Below are positions 25,902-34,312 of a stretch of 64,000 nt of DNA, piece by piece. The stretch's first letter is position 1. Every line of letters starts with the position of its first letter. Position numbers and translations under genes: made by a program. Source of the stretch: Phycisphaeraceae bacterium. GTDB taxonomy: Bacteria > Planctomycetota > Phycisphaerae > Phycisphaerales > UBA1924. The stretch is taken from the NCBI GenBank assembly GCA_019636555.1, contig JAHBXH010000001.1, positions 1,240,001 to 1,304,000 of the forward strand. Direction: 5' to 3'. The notes beneath the pieces were generated by a model. The model saw only the letters and a list, made by a program, of their open reading frames with translations, made no database searches and was not told the DNA's origin.

Positions 25902-26870
25902 GTGGCAGGAAGTACTGCAAGAACCCGTCAGGGTTCTGTTCAGGTCCAATCTGACCTGCACGTTTATTTTCAGGAAATCAATCGGACCAAGCTTCTCACG
26001 GCAGACGAGGAGAAGGAACTTGGTTGGGCGATCATCAACGAAAACTGCCCGAAGTCGCGCGAGCGGATGATCCGCGCGAATCTTCGCCTCGTTGTGGCCA
26101 TCGCCAAGAACTATTCGAACCGAGGCCTGCCGCTTTCCGACCTGATCGAAGAAGGCAACATCGGCCTGCTTCGAGCGGTGGAAGGCTTCGATCCTTCCCA
26201 AGGCGCTCGATTCAGCACGTACGCCTCATGGTGGATCAAACAGGCGATCAAGCGTGCTCTGGTCAACGCGACGCAGCCCGTGCATGTTCCCGCCTATATG
26301 GTGGAACTGATCGCCAAGTGGAAGCTCGCGGCCCGCAAGCTCGAGCAGGAACTGGGCTATCCACCCAGCCTGCAGGATCTGGCGAAGGCCATGGACCTCC
26401 CGGTCAAGAAGCTCCGCGTCATCAAGCGTGCGGTCAAGGCGTTCCAGAGCCCCAGCGGCGACGCGCGTGACATCGACGGCGATCTGCTCAAGATGAGCGA
26501 CATCCTCGCCGACTCGCGCCACTCAACACCGCACGATAACATTCTGCGCGACGACGAGCTCGAGACGCTCCGTCGGCTGCTCGAAACGATCGACGATCGC
26601 GAGGCCCGTATTCTGCGGTTGCGCTTCGGCCTTGACGGCTGCGAGCCGCTGACGCTGAAGGAAGTTGCCGAGGAAGTCGGCATCAGCCGCGAGCGTGTCC
26701 GCCAGATCGTGGATGAAGCCTTAACGAAGCTGAATCAGCGTTTGAACGACGAGCGCCCCAGCCGGTATTTCCGCGAAGGCGAGCGGGAAGCCGGCCGGCG
26801 CGACGAGGCTGCGCCGCCCCGTCAGGTTCGGCTTTCGGCCTCGAGCTTTGAAGGCAGCCGCGCGGGCTGA
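25902..26870 (+). CDS. RNA polymerase sigma-70 family factor (RpoD/RpoS-like)
   Basis: The 322-residue protein has regions 1.2 to 4.2 and no region 1.1. Region 1.2/2 reads [17 protein letters not shown], then [24 protein letters not shown] and [13 protein letters not shown] (-10 recognition). Region 4.2 has the helix-turn-helix [19 protein letters not shown] chose the GTG at 25902, giving an M-A-G-S-T-A-R start; the in-frame stretch before it overlaps the Cys-rich ORF. It could be the main or a group 2 sigma. The short Arg-rich tail is variable. Confidence 0.93.
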   Translation: MAGSTARTRQGSVQVQSDLHVYFQEINRTKLLTADEEKELGWAIINENCPKSRERMIRANLRLVVAIAKNYSNRGLPLSDLIEEGNIGLLRAVEGFDPSQGARFSTYASWWIKQAIKRALVNATQPVHVPAYMVELIAKWKLAARKLEQELGYPPSLQDLAKAMDLPVKKLRVIKRAVKAFQSPSGDARDIDGDLLKMSDILADSRHSTPHDNILRDDELETLRRLLETIDDREARILRLRFGLDGCEPLTLKEVAEEVGISRERVRQIVDEALTKLNQRLNDERPSRYFREGEREAGRRDEAAPPRQVRLSASSFEGSRAG

Positions 26871-26897
26871 GCACGAGATTCCAACATGAGAACAAAC

Positions 26898-26928
26898 AGC
26901 CGGGGCAAAGGCCCCGGCTTTGTTTTTT
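26898..26928 (+). terminator. Rho-independent terminator after the sigma factor gene
   Basis: AGCCGGGGC (26898-26906) pairs with GCCCCGGCT (26911-26919) around an AAAG loop, followed by TTGTTTTTT. Confidence 0.9.
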
Positions 26929-26949
26929 GCGGACGATTGTGCCTTTGGC

Positions 26950-26955
26950 TACGAT
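26950..26955 (+). promoter_or_regulatory. Putative promoter (-10 TACGAT) of the 26962 gene, leaderless type
   Basis: TACGAT ends 6 bases before the ATG at 26962. A TTGCGG at 26927-26932, exactly 17 bases upstream, is one of the few plausible -35 boxes among the leaderless candidates. Confidence 0.5.
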
Positions 26956-26961
26956 CGGTTC

Positions 26962-28512
26962 ATGCAGACTCGACTCGTACGGATGTTGTTGGCATTGTCC
27001 GTGGCGCTGGCGGTGCCGCTGGCACGGGCTCAGGATTACGTCTCGCGGGTGAACGCGCTCTACGCGAATATTTCGTCGGCGAAGCGCAGCGACACCATTC
27101 TGATTCCCGCCCTTATGGCGATGGAGGCGCCTCCGGATGGTGTCCGCGATATTCAGCGTGCCCGTTTGATCGTTCCCGGAATGCAAGGGTGGAAAGAGGC
27201 GGTGGAATGGGCGGAAAAGCCGCCCCAACGCGCGGCGATCGAGGCCCTCATGAAAGCGACGGAGCCGCAATCAAGCGGAGCCCCGATGGCGTGGGGTCAG
27301 CCGTACGGCGTTGCCGCCGTGACGCCGGCGATCGTGAAGGCCAAGATGTACACCGAACTCGGTGACCCGCCGCTCCTGGCCGCGGCTCAGTTTCTCTACC
27401 TCCCGAAACTGACCGACTTGTGCATTCTGGCCAACATCGAGGCGACGCGGCTCCAAGCCGAAGGAAAAGTCTTCGACGCGGTGAAGTTGATGGGGCGTGT
27501 GGTCATTCTCGGCCGCCAGCTCGCCGACCGTCAATTCTTTCGCGAAGCACGCTGGGGCCTTGACACGATGGTGCGATCGCTCGAACGCATCCGCGATATC
27601 GCGTACGTCGATTTCCGGGGTAAGCGGCTTCTAACCCGCGATCAGATCGCGGCGATCATCAACGCCTTGGATGAGAAGGGCGAGGCTCGGACCGATCGAA
27701 TTCTCTTTCCGATCGGCGACCTCATCGGTGCCGAGCAAACCGTCGCGATCGTCACAACTCCCAAGGGCGGTATCAACGAGAAAACCTTCCCGACGACGAT
27801 GGCGACGCTGACTTCGTCCGAGCAGCCGTTGAGGCTCTTCAGCGAGGCCGCCGAATGGAAGAGCGCGGGTGCGGGGCACGCCGATCGCGCTGCGACGATC
27901 GAAGAGATTCGGAAGACCTCCGAGGACTACACCCAGCGCTGGCCGCTCGATTGGTTCCACAATCTCAACGCCCTCGAGTTCGAGCGGAACAAGCTCGACA
28001 AGGCAACCTTTGCCGTCATCGAGGCCACCGTGCCGGACATGTCGAAACTGTTCAACCTCAGGCAGGCAGTTCGCACGGAGATGGTGGGGACCCGCGCGGC
28101 CCTGGCGATCGTCGGGACCTATTACGCCTTGGGGGCGTTCCCGCCGAGGCTGTCGTCCGTGGCCCCCGAATGGATGACGAGGCTTGATATCGATCCGTTC
28201 AATCCCGAACTCGCCCGCGGCAATCGGCCTCCGCTTGAATACTTCGTGCCGATCCGAGATCAGGTTGTCGATCCGAACGTCACCCCTCCGCCGCACGAGA
28301 TCAACATCGTGACGGAAAACGGCGACAACTTCTCGGTCAAGTTGAAAAACGACACGGCCGTCATCTACAGCTGGGGTGCAGACAACCGAAAGGGCTGGGC
28401 GAAGCGCGTGCAGAACACGGTCGAAATCGCACCCGATGTTGATTACCTGATCTGGCCGAGCGAGCTGAGTCTGTACCGCCAATACCTCAGCGAGATCGGG
28501 GAGCTCAAGTGA
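26962..28512 (+). CDS. Secreted hypothetical protein, 516 residues
   Basis: A signal peptide (residues 1-23, ending A-R-A-Q) is followed by a mostly helical mature protein of about 490 residues. No domain is recognised. Notable segments are F-L-Y-L-P-K-L-T-D-L-C-I-L-A near residue 140 and, in the last 80 residues, a beta-rich part with D-T-A-V-I-Y-S-W-G-A-D that resembles the end of planctomycete proteins carrying a data-table-like (pseudopilin-type) domain. The stop overlaps the trxB start by 4 bases, so the pair is co-translated; a link to thiol redox is possible but unproven. Only one Cys lies in the mature protein, which argues against a disulfide role. Confidence 0.65.
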   Translation: MQTRLVRMLLALSVALAVPLARAQDYVSRVNALYANISSAKRSDTILIPALMAMEAPPDGVRDIQRARLIVPGMQGWKEAVEWAEKPPQRAAIEALMKATEPQSSGAPMAWGQPYGVAAVTPAIVKAKMYTELGDPPLLAAAQFLYLPKLTDLCILANIEATRLQAEGKVFDAVKLMGRVVILGRQLADRQFFREARWGLDTMVRSLERIRDIAYVDFRGKRLLTRDQIAAIINALDEKGEARTDRILFPIGDLIGAEQTVAIVTTPKGGINEKTFPTTMATLTSSEQPLRLFSEAAEWKSAGAGHADRAATIEEIRKTSEDYTQRWPLDWFHNLNALEFERNKLDKATFAVIEATVPDMSKLFNLRQAVRTEMVGTRAALAIVGTYYALGAFPPRLSSVAPEWMTRLDIDPFNPELARGNRPPLEYFVPIRDQVVDPNVTPPPHEINIVTENGDNFSVKLKNDTAVIYSWGADNRKGWAKRVQNTVEIAPDVDYLIWPSELSLYRQYLSEIGELK

Positions 28513-29492
28513 ACCAATCCGGCCGGGTCGAAAAGGTCGTGATCATCGGCAGCGGGCCGGCGGGGTGGACCGCGGCGATCTATGCCGCGCGGGCGCAGCT
28601 GGAGCCGCTCGTGTATGTCGGCATCCCCAAGCAGGATCCGGGTCCGGTTCTCCCCGGGGGGCAGTTGATGCTCACAACGGATGTCGAGAATTACCCGGGA
28701 TTTCCGAAAGGAGTCGCCGGCCCCGAGATGATGTCGCTCTTCCAGCAGCAGGCCGAGCACTTCGGCACGCGCGTCGTTGGGGAAGACGTCGTTCGCTGCG
28801 ATTTTTCGAAGCGGCCGTTCGAACTTCACGTTTCAAACGGCGACATCGTCAAGACGCACAGCGTCATTATCGCCACCGGCGCCGTCGCGAACTGGCTCGG
28901 GCTCAAGAACGAGATGCGCCTCGCCACTCTGGGGGGCGGCGTTTCCGCTTGCGCTGTCTGCGATGGCGCACTGCCGATCTTCCGCGGGCAGCCTCTCGCG
29001 GTCGTGGGGGGCGGCGACACCGCGATGGAAGAAGCGACGTACCTGACCAAGTTCGCTTCAACCGTGTACGTGATCCATCGGCGCGACGCGCTCCGCGCTT
29101 CAAAGGTGATGCAGAAGCGCTATCTCGACCGGCACAACGCCAAAGTGCTTTGGAACAAGGCGGTTGAAGACGTACTCGGCGATGAGAAGATTACCGGCGT
29201 GAAGCTGAAGGACACCGTCACCGGCGAGACCTCGACGCTCGACGTCAAAGGCCTCTTCATCGCGATCGGGCACACGCCCGCGACCAAGTTCCTCAAGGAC
29301 AGCGGGGTCGAACTCGACAGCGGCGGCTACGTCGCACTCAAAAGCCGCGGCAGCTACACCAACATCGAAGGAGTTTTCGCGGCGGGCGACGTCGCGGACA
29401 GTGCGTACAGACAAGCTGTCACCGCAGCGGGTATGGGCTGCCAAGCAGCGCTCGACGCCGAGCGTTGGCTCGCGGCACGGGGAATTGATTGA
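28509..29492 (+). CDS. trxB: Thioredoxin-disulfide reductase
   Basis: TrxB reduces thioredoxin with NADPH through FAD and a redox-active disulfide. The protein shows I-G-S-G-P-A-G-W-T-A-A-I-Y-A-A-R-A (FAD site), the catalytic C-A-V-C-D-G (Val in place of the more common Thr), G-G-G-D-T-A-M-E-E-A (NADPH site) with H-R-R-D, and the late F-A-A-G-D-V-A-D-S-A-Y-R-Q-A. At 327 residues it is of normal length. The GTG start overlaps the stop of the secreted unknown. Confidence 0.95.
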   Translation: MNQSGRVEKVVIIGSGPAGWTAAIYAARAQLEPLVYVGIPKQDPGPVLPGGQLMLTTDVENYPGFPKGVAGPEMMSLFQQQAEHFGTRVVGEDVVRCDFSKRPFELHVSNGDIVKTHSVIIATGAVANWLGLKNEMRLATLGGGVSACAVCDGALPIFRGQPLAVVGGGDTAMEEATYLTKFASTVYVIHRRDALRASKVMQKRYLDRHNAKVLWNKAVEDVLGDEKITGVKLKDTVTGETSTLDVKGLFIAIGHTPATKFLKDSGVELDSGGYVALKSRGSYTNIEGVFAAGDVADSAYRQAVTAAGMGCQAALDAERWLAARGID

Positions 29493-29505
29493 CCCTGTCT
29501 GCAAT

Positions 29506-29946
29506 TCACTTCAGTCGCAGAATCAGGCTCACCGGTCCATCGTTCAGAACTTCCACTTGCATGTCGGCACCGAAGCGGCCCGACTGAACGTTGTCGAGCG
29601 TCGGACGAAACAGCGTCGGCAGCGATTCGAATCGCGGTCTCGCCAGGTCGGGCGCCAGGGCACCGATGAAGCTGGGCCTGTTGCCGCCGGACGTATCGGC
29701 CGCGAGCGTGAAGTTTGGGATGAGCAGGATGTTCCCGCCGGCTTCGACCACGTTTCGGTTCATCTTGCCGGCGGTGTCGGCGAAGACCCGAAGCGAGAGC
29801 AGCTTGGCAGCCAACTTCGCGTCAAGTGCCGGATCGTCGTCGCTTTCGAGCCCGACAAAGACCGCGATTCCCGGGCCGATTTGGCCGATCACAGTTTTTT
29901 CGACCTGAACCCATGCATGAAGACAGCGTTGAACAAGGGCGACCAT
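29506..29946 (-). CDS. dtd: D-aminoacyl-tRNA deacylase
   Basis: Dtd hydrolyses D-amino acids (and Gly) mischarged on tRNA. The 146-residue protein starts M-V-A-L-V-Q-R-C, then V-I-G-Q-I-G-P-G-I-A-V-F-V-G-L. It has the family signature N-F-T-L-A-A-D-T-S-G-G-N-R-P-S-F and a C-terminal N-D-G-P-V-S, where the cross-subunit GPVT motif of canonical enzymes ends in Ser instead of Thr. The ATG at 29946 is preferred over an in-frame upstream start: it begins the conserved domain and a TACGCT box ends 6 bases before it. The upstream extension would overlap the ACT gene. Confidence 0.9.
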   Translation of the reverse strand: MVALVQRCLHAWVQVEKTVIGQIGPGIAVFVGLESDDDPALDAKLAAKLLSLRVFADTAGKMNRNVVEAGGNILLIPNFTLAADTSGGNRPSFIGALAPDLARPRFESLPTLFRPTLDNVQSGRFGADMQVEVLNDGPVSLILRLK

Positions 29947-29952
29947 CTGCCG

Positions 29953-29958
29953 AGCGTA
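29953..29958 (-). promoter_or_regulatory. Putative -10 box (TACGCT) of dtd, leaderless type
   Basis: TACGCT ends 6 bases before the dtd ATG and lies in the 17-base gap after the ACT-domain gene. It supports the 29946 start. Confidence 0.48.
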
Positions 29959-29963
29959 CCGGA

Positions 29964-30458
29964 TCAGTGATCGCTCGCGTCCTGACTGGCGGGCAGATCG
30001 CATTCTCCAAAGATGCGGAATTCCTTGCGCCTCAGAATCTGGCCGGCGAGAGTTGGATCATCCACCGCGAGCGCGATGGTGGGGGTGCCGTTGGGTCGTA
30101 GCATCAGCGGATAGGCAAACTGGATGAAGAGTTCCGCACCGAGCAGACACAGGCACATGCTCGCCAAGGTGTGTCCGCGCGAAAGCTCGACCACCAGCAC
30201 ATCCTTTTCGGAGAAGGGAAGTTTTTCGTCGTTCAGCACCTTGCGGGCGCAATCGGCGTTGTTCGTGATCAGGCGGACGACCGCGTGATCGGTCGCTTCA
30301 TGCACCGAGAGCGCGCAAATGGCGCACGATGAACCGTCAAACGCCTCCACCAAGTCAAACAGTTTCCCGACCTTGTTGGTCAGGAAGACGCTGAATTGCG
30401 TCACCATGGGAGGCGCGTAGCCCTGCGTGGTTTCATAGCCCATCGAGGCCTGGCTCAT
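29964..30458 (-). CDS. ACT-domain protein
   Basis: The 164-residue protein holds one or two ACT-like regulatory folds. The first (residues 19-80) has F-S-V-F-L-T-N-K-V-G-K-L-F-D-L-V-E-A-F, a typical ACT beta-alpha-beta start, and continues V-V-R-L-I-T-N-N. The second, at 85-150, has V-L-V-V-E-L and I-A-L-A-V-D-D-P. No enzyme domain is attached, so it may bind an amino acid or similar ligand and regulate a partner. A GGA-type ribosome site precedes the ATG at 30458. It lies upstream of dtd in the same direction. Confidence 0.78.
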   Translation of the reverse strand: MSQASMGYETTQGYAPPMVTQFSVFLTNKVGKLFDLVEAFDGSSCAICALSVHEATDHAVVRLITNNADCARKVLNDEKLPFSEKDVLVVELSRGHTLASMCLCLLGAELFIQFAYPLMLRPNGTPTIALAVDDPTLAGQILRRKEFRIFGECDLPASQDASDH

Positions 30459-30697
30459 CGCGAAATCCTTGCGAACGCCGAAGACCGGGGATCAAGCGCA
30501 GCCCACGGATTCGTCCGTTTCAGCCCCCACCGGGCAGAAAAGGCCGAACGGGTTGGAGCCGGACCACACGCAAATCCCACGCTGCAAACCGTTCCCAAAC
30601 CATTGTCGGAACCCGGCTTGCAAACAGCAGTTTACCGGAACATCGGAGGGCTGGCAAGGCCGAAAACCGGACGAACGACCCCCGATTTCGGCGAACG

Positions 30698-31099
30698 TCA
30701 GGCGGAAAAACTCGAACCGCAGCCGCAAGTGCTCGTCGCGTTGGGGTTCTGAAAGACGAATCCCCGCCCCATGATTTCGTCCTTGAAGTCGATCGTGACC
30801 CCTGACAAATACAGCAGGCTCTTCGGATCGCAAATGATGCGAATGCCATGCTGTTCGAACACCTCGTCGGTGTCCTTTTTTGTCTCCGTCAAATCGAGAA
30901 TGTAGCTGAACCCAGAGCACCCGCCTCCCTTGACCCCGACACGCAGGCAGACCTTCGAGGCGTCGAGCTCCTGCTGTTGGATGATGGTCCCGACTTCTCG
31001 TGCGGCGGTCGGCGTGAGAATGACCGGGGATCGAGTTGAGACTGAGTCTTGACTGACTTCGATGGACACGTTTTTCTCCGCTGAATCAGGCGTTTGCAT
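30698..31099 (-). CDS. HesB/IscA/ErpA family iron-sulfur carrier
   Basis: The protein has the A-type carrier fold with the three conserved cysteines: one in G-G-G-C-S-G-F-S-Y and two in the terminal S-T-C-G-C-G. It passes assembled clusters to apoproteins. The first 25 residues form a variable extension. At 133 residues it is slightly long. It lies upstream of, but not next to, iscU/iscS: the second PEP-CTERM gene is inserted between them on the other strand. A TATGAT box ends 8 bases before the ATG. Without partner data I cannot decide between ErpA, IscA and SufA. Confidence 0.9.
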   Translation of the reverse strand: MQTPDSAEKNVSIEVSQDSVSTRSPVILTPTAAREVGTIIQQQELDASKVCLRVGVKGGGCSGFSYILDLTETKKDTDEVFEQHGIRIICDPKSLLYLSGVTIDFKDEIMGRGFVFQNPNATSTCGCGSSFSA

Positions 31100-31107
31100 A
31101 CCGGAGC

Positions 31108-31113
31108 ATCATA
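31108..31113 (-). promoter_or_regulatory. Putative -10 box (TATGAT) of the A-type Fe-S carrier gene
   Basis: TATGAT on the minus strand ends 8 bases before the ATG at 31099, with no visible ribosome binding site. Confidence 0.45.
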
Positions 31114-31135
31114 CGTGCGCCATCGATGCTCAGTT

Positions 31136-31153
31136 TTTGGTCCTATAACCAAA
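31136..31153. promoter_or_regulatory. Operator-like inverted repeat TTTGGT-N6-ACCAAA
   Basis: A perfect 6-bp inverted repeat with a 6-base spacer lies in the AT-rich gap between the divergent Fe-S carrier and PEP-CTERM genes. It could bind a dimeric regulator; no regulator is identified. Confidence 0.35.
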
Positions 31154-31194
31154 TTAATCTCCTCACATCTTGGGTCCAAATAACAACCTCCGTA

Positions 31195-31222
31195 TTGATC
31201 TCGATTTCGATGGCAGTAGGCT
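31195..31222 (+). promoter_or_regulatory. Sigma-70-like promoter of the second PEP-CTERM gene
   Basis: TTGATC (31195-31200) and TAGGCT (31217-31222) are 16 bases apart. The predicted start, about 31229, falls directly before the first leader hairpin. Confidence 0.45.
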
Positions 31223-31229
31223 GGCTTGC

Positions 31230-31270
31230 GACTTCCTGCTTCTGGAAGTCCTCGCGTTTTCCGCCGCGAG
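31230..31270 (+). promoter_or_regulatory. Two tandem hairpins in the 5' leader of the second PEP-CTERM gene
   Basis: GACTTCC (31230-31236) pairs with GGAAGTC (31244-31250), and CTCGCG (31251-31256) pairs with CGCGAG (31265-31270); the hairpins are back to back. Together with the promoter this would put a double hairpin at the 5' end of the mRNA. Confidence 0.5.
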
Positions 31271-31300
31271 AAACATGGGAGTTTGAGAGGAGACAGGGAA

Positions 31301-31924
31301 ATGAAGAAGGTTGTATTCGGCGTAGCCGCCGTGGCGGCATTGTCTGGTTTGGCATCGGCAGCCCCTTATGTCATCGATTTTGACACCGATGCCAACGGGA
31401 ATGCGATTGCAGACGGCACTTGGATTTCAAACCAGTATGCCGCGTGGGGCGTGACTTTTGTGCCCAATGTCCTCGATCCGAACAACGGATGGGCGACGAA
31501 CACGGACATGACGGCGACCAGCACGGATGTCGGGAACGGGTATTTGCCCGCCATGGGAAACGTGCTCCACAGTTTCGGTGGGTGGTTGAACGAGGACGGA
31601 GACCCGAACTTTGCCATGATTTTCGATCAGGCGATTTCCTCGATCTCCGTGACGTTCATCGGCGACTCGGACAACCTTTCCGAGCTGGACTTGTATGACA
31701 TCGACGGCAATTTCATCACGGGCGGCGTGGTGAGTGGCGGGGGAATCAACGGCAAGACCGTCAGCTTCAGCGGGCTGAACAATGCGCGGATCGCGTTGGT
31801 GCTGCCGGGGTGGTTCCTCGACTGGGTCGCGGTCGAGAGCATCACGTTCGAGTACGTTCCGGCTCCGGGCGCGCTCGCGCTCCTGGGATTGGGTGGAATC
31901 TTCGTCGGCCGTCGCCGCCGCTGA
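31301..31924 (+). CDS. Secreted protein with PEP-CTERM-like sorting tail
   Basis: The 207-residue precursor has a signal peptide (residues 1-21, ending A-S-A-A). The mature domain starts with Y-V-I-D-F-D-T-D-A-N-G-N and is rich in Asp, Asn, Gly and aromatic residues, as in secreted lectin-like beta sandwiches. The C-terminus reads V-P-A-P-G-A-L-A-L-L-G-L-G-G, then a short hydrophobic stretch and R-R-R-R, a textbook planctomycete PEP-CTERM variant. The ATG has AGGAGACAGGGA upstream. No enzyme motif is visible. A perfect palindromic terminator follows. Confidence 0.85.
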   Translation: MKKVVFGVAAVAALSGLASAAPYVIDFDTDANGNAIADGTWISNQYAAWGVTFVPNVLDPNNGWATNTDMTATSTDVGNGYLPAMGNVLHSFGGWLNEDGDPNFAMIFDQAISSISVTFIGDSDNLSELDLYDIDGNFITGGVVSGGGINGKTVSFSGLNNARIALVLPGWFLDWVAVESITFEYVPAPGALALLGLGGIFVGRRRR

Positions 31925-31952
31925 TTGCAAGCTTGTCTTTCCCGTTGGATTG

Positions 31953-31985
31953 AAAAAGGGACCGGCAATTGCCGGTCCCTTTTTG
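31953..31985. terminator. Bidirectional terminator between the PEP-CTERM gene and iscU
   Basis: A perfect palindrome has core GGGACCGGCAATTGCCGGTCCC (31958-31979), flanked by A5 on the left and T5 on the right. It can end transcripts from the plus-strand PEP-CTERM gene and the minus-strand iscS-iscU operon. Confidence 0.88.
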
Positions 31986-32009
31986 TATTTTTGACGGCAA
32001 CTTTTTCGA

Positions 32010-32441
32010 TCAGGCGGACGTGGCGGGAGACGTCTGCGTTTGCTTGATCCCGTTCTTTGCCTTGTAGTCCTCGATCGCGGCATGGATCGCATCTTCCGCG
32101 AGCACGGAGCAGTGGATCTTGACCGGCGGCAAACTCAATTCTTCCACGATCATGGTGTTTTTGATCTGCGCCGCGTCATCGAGCTTTTTGCCCTTGAGCC
32201 ACTCGGTGGCAAGAGACGAACTCGCGATCGCGCTGCCGCAGCCGAAGGTCTTGAATTTGGCGTCTTCGATCACGCCATCTTTTCCGACTTTGATCTGAAG
32301 CTGCATGACGTCGCCGCACTCCGGAGCGCCAACCAAGCCCACGCCGACATCTTTTCTTTGCTTGATTTCCGCCTGGGTACCGAACGAGCCGACATTTCGC
32401 GGATGCTCGTAGTGATCGATGATTTTGGGGCCGTATGCCAT
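32010..32441 (-). CDS. iscU: Fe-S cluster assembly scaffold IscU
   Basis: IscU receives sulfur from IscS and builds 2Fe-2S clusters. The three cluster-binding cysteines are present in G-A-P-E-C-G-D-V-M, K-T-F-G-C-G-S-A-I-A and V-K-I-H-C-S-V-L-A. The L-P-P-V-K motif that HscA chaperone recognises is intact just before the third Cys. The last 15 residues are a Thr/Ser/Ala tail. The gene lies 12 bases downstream of iscS; no iscR, hscA, hscB or fdx is in the window. Confidence 0.94.
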   Translation of the reverse strand: MAYGPKIIDHYEHPRNVGSFGTQAEIKQRKDVGVGLVGAPECGDVMQLQIKVGKDGVIEDAKFKTFGCGSAIASSSLATEWLKGKKLDDAAQIKNTMIVEELSLPPVKIHCSVLAEDAIHAAIEDYKAKNGIKQTQTSPATSA

Positions 32442-32453
32442 GGAAATCTCCTA

Positions 32454-33719
32454 TCAGTGATGCGCCCATTCGACTTTCGAGAGGTCGATGCCTTCTTTGT
32501 GCATGTCGTAAAGAGGAGAGAGATCGCGTAGCTTCTTGACCGCTCCGACGATTTTCTCGATGCAGTAGTCGATTTCCTGTTCGGTGGTCCAGCGCCCGAG
32601 GCTGAGCCGCAGGCTGGAGTGAGCAAGGTCGTCTCCGACTCCGATGTTCTTCAGCACGTAGCTCGGTTCGAGGCTCGCGCTGGTGCACGCCGAGCCCGAA
32701 GAGCAGGCGATCTCCTTGACGGCCATCATGAGGCTCTCGCCCTCAACAAACCCGAATGAAATGTTCGTGATGTGCGGAAGCCGCTTCTCGCGATGGCCGT
32801 TGATCTGGCAGGTGTCGAGTCGAGAGGTGATCGATTCTTCGAGCTTCTTTCGCAGCTTTCCCAGCCGGATCGCGTCTGCGGACATTTCCTGCTTCGCGAT
32901 CTCGCACGCCTTGCCCAGGCCGACGATGCCGGTGACATTGAGTGTGCCGGATCGGAAGCCGCGTTCCTGACCTCCGCCGTCCACAAGCGGCGTCAGCCGT
33001 ACGCGCGGACGCTTGCGCCGCACGAACAGCCCGCCGACTCCTTTCGGGCCGTAGATCTTGTGGCCGGAAAAGCTCATGAGATCGATGTTGTCCGCGTACA
33101 CGTCGGTCGGCATTTTCCCGACCCACTGCGTGGCGTCGGTGTGGAAAATGATGTCGCGCGACTTACAGAGTTCGCCGATCTGCGGGATCTCGTTGATCGT
33201 TCCGATTTCGTTGTTTGCCCGCATGATCGTGACGAGGATGGTGTCGTCCCGAAGCGCCGCCTTGACCATTTCGGCGGTGACGATTCCGTCCTTGGGCGGC
33301 TCGAGAAACGTAACCTCAAAGCCTTCCTTCTCGAGGCGTTTGCACGGATCAAGAACCGCCTTGTGTTCGATCGCGCAGGAAACGATGTGCCCGCGCGACT
33401 TGCCCGATCCTTCCGGCGACTTCTCGTACATGAACGCCGCGCCGCGGATCGCGAGGTTGTTGCTCTCGGTCGCGCCGGAAGTGAAGATAACCTCTTTTTC
33501 GTCGGCCTTGATCAAATCCGCGATCTGCCCGCGCGCCCGGTCGACTCCTTCTTCCGCCTCCCATCCGAAGCGGTGATTCCGCGAACCGGGATTCCCGAAA
33601 ATCGAGGTGAAGTACGGCAGCATCGCCTCGACCACCCTGGGATCACACGGCGTCGTGGCAGCGTGGTCGAGATAGATCGGCAGCTTGGGAGCTTGAGGCG
33701 TCTGGTTTGATTCGGGCAT
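32454..33719 (-). CDS. iscS: Cysteine desulfurase IscS
   Basis: This PLP enzyme removes sulfur from cysteine for Fe-S and tRNA thiolation. The 421-residue protein shows L-D-H-A-A-T-T-P near the start, [16 protein letters not shown], the PLP Lys in [12 protein letters not shown], and the flexible catalytic loop C-S-S-G-S-A-C-T-S. The length and loop match the IscS class. It starts at ATG 33719 with AAGGGA upstream. A TAATAT box and a nearby inverted repeat about 70 bases upstream may form its promoter and operator. Confidence 0.95.
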   Translation of the reverse strand: MPESNQTPQAPKLPIYLDHAATTPCDPRVVEAMLPYFTSIFGNPGSRNHRFGWEAEEGVDRARGQIADLIKADEKEVIFTSGATESNNLAIRGAAFMYEKSPEGSGKSRGHIVSCAIEHKAVLDPCKRLEKEGFEVTFLEPPKDGIVTAEMVKAALRDDTILVTIMRANNEIGTINEIPQIGELCKSRDIIFHTDATQWVGKMPTDVYADNIDLMSFSGHKIYGPKGVGGLFVRRKRPRVRLTPLVDGGGQERGFRSGTLNVTGIVGLGKACEIAKQEMSADAIRLGKLRKKLEESITSRLDTCQINGHREKRLPHITNISFGFVEGESLMMAVKEIACSSGSACTSASLEPSYVLKNIGVGDDLAHSSLRLSLGRWTTEQEIDYCIEKIVGAVKKLRDLSPLYDMHKEGIDLSKVEWAHH

Positions 33720-33785
33720 GATGCATCCCTTTTGGCGGCCCGGAGTGGATTGGAGTTCAATACCGCCGGCACGAGCCGCGCCGGC

Positions 33786-33805
33786 TGAGATTCAGTCTCA
33801 TATTA
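33786..33805 (-). promoter_or_regulatory. Candidate iscS promoter (TAATAT) with overlapping inverted repeat
   Basis: On the minus strand TAATAT (33805-33800) is followed at once by TGAGA-N5-TCTCA (33800-33786), which would cover the predicted start site, the usual place for a repressor. No -35 match is obvious. The regulator is unknown. Confidence 0.35.
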
Positions 33806-33813
33806 GGGGAGAA

Positions 33814-34266
33814 TCAAGCCCCGGGTGCGGGGCGCCGGTAGACCATTTCGATCCGGTTTCCCTTCCCGTTATACCGGACCTCGGTCATGTAGTTCTTGAT
33901 GAGCATGACGCCGCGGCCTCTGGGGATTTCAAGATTTTCATCGAGTGTGCAATCCGCGACGTTCTCGCACTCAAATCCGGGGCCCTGGTCCTCGATCGAG
34001 ATCGTGACGTCCTCGGGCCGTACGGCAAATTCGACGGTCGCCGGAGTGTCGGTGGGAAGGTTCTTGTGCCCGTGGTTGAACGCGTTGGCAATCGCCTCCT
34101 GAAAGGCGAGGCGTACGGCGAAGAGCGAGGCTTTGGAATAGCCGGAAGCGGTCATTGCCGCGTCGAGAGCGTTCTGCAGTTTTTCGACTTCGTTCCGCTC
34201 ATGGCGGACGACGAATGTCCCGCTAAGGGGTGGCTTCGACGAATTGCTGGGCCGCGGGGTGCTCAT
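33814..34266 (-). CDS. RsbW-like anti-sigma factor serine kinase
   Basis: This is a GHKL-type ATPase of the RsbW/SpoIIAB class. The N box is seen as E-A-I-A-N-A-F-N-H-G, the G1 box as I-E-D-Q-G-P-G-F, and the G2-like box as R-G-R-G-V-M-L-I. It would bind a sigma factor or other target and phosphorylate the STAS partner encoded just upstream. The ATG at 34266 begins a Ser/Pro/Thr-rich leader; earlier in-frame starts would overlap the STAS gene. The sigma factor target could be elsewhere; ECF/sigma-B type genes are not adjacent. Confidence 0.87.
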   Translation of the reverse strand: MSTPRPSNSSKPPLSGTFVVRHERNEVEKLQNALDAAMTASGYSKASLFAVRLAFQEAIANAFNHGHKNLPTDTPATVEFAVRPEDVTISIEDQGPGFECENVADCTLDENLEIPRGRGVMLIKNYMTEVRYNGKGNRIEMVYRRPAPGA

Positions 34267-34312
34267 CGAGTGGTTCGCGGGAAAAGAGCGCGAGCGGATG
34301 CCTGCAATGAAG

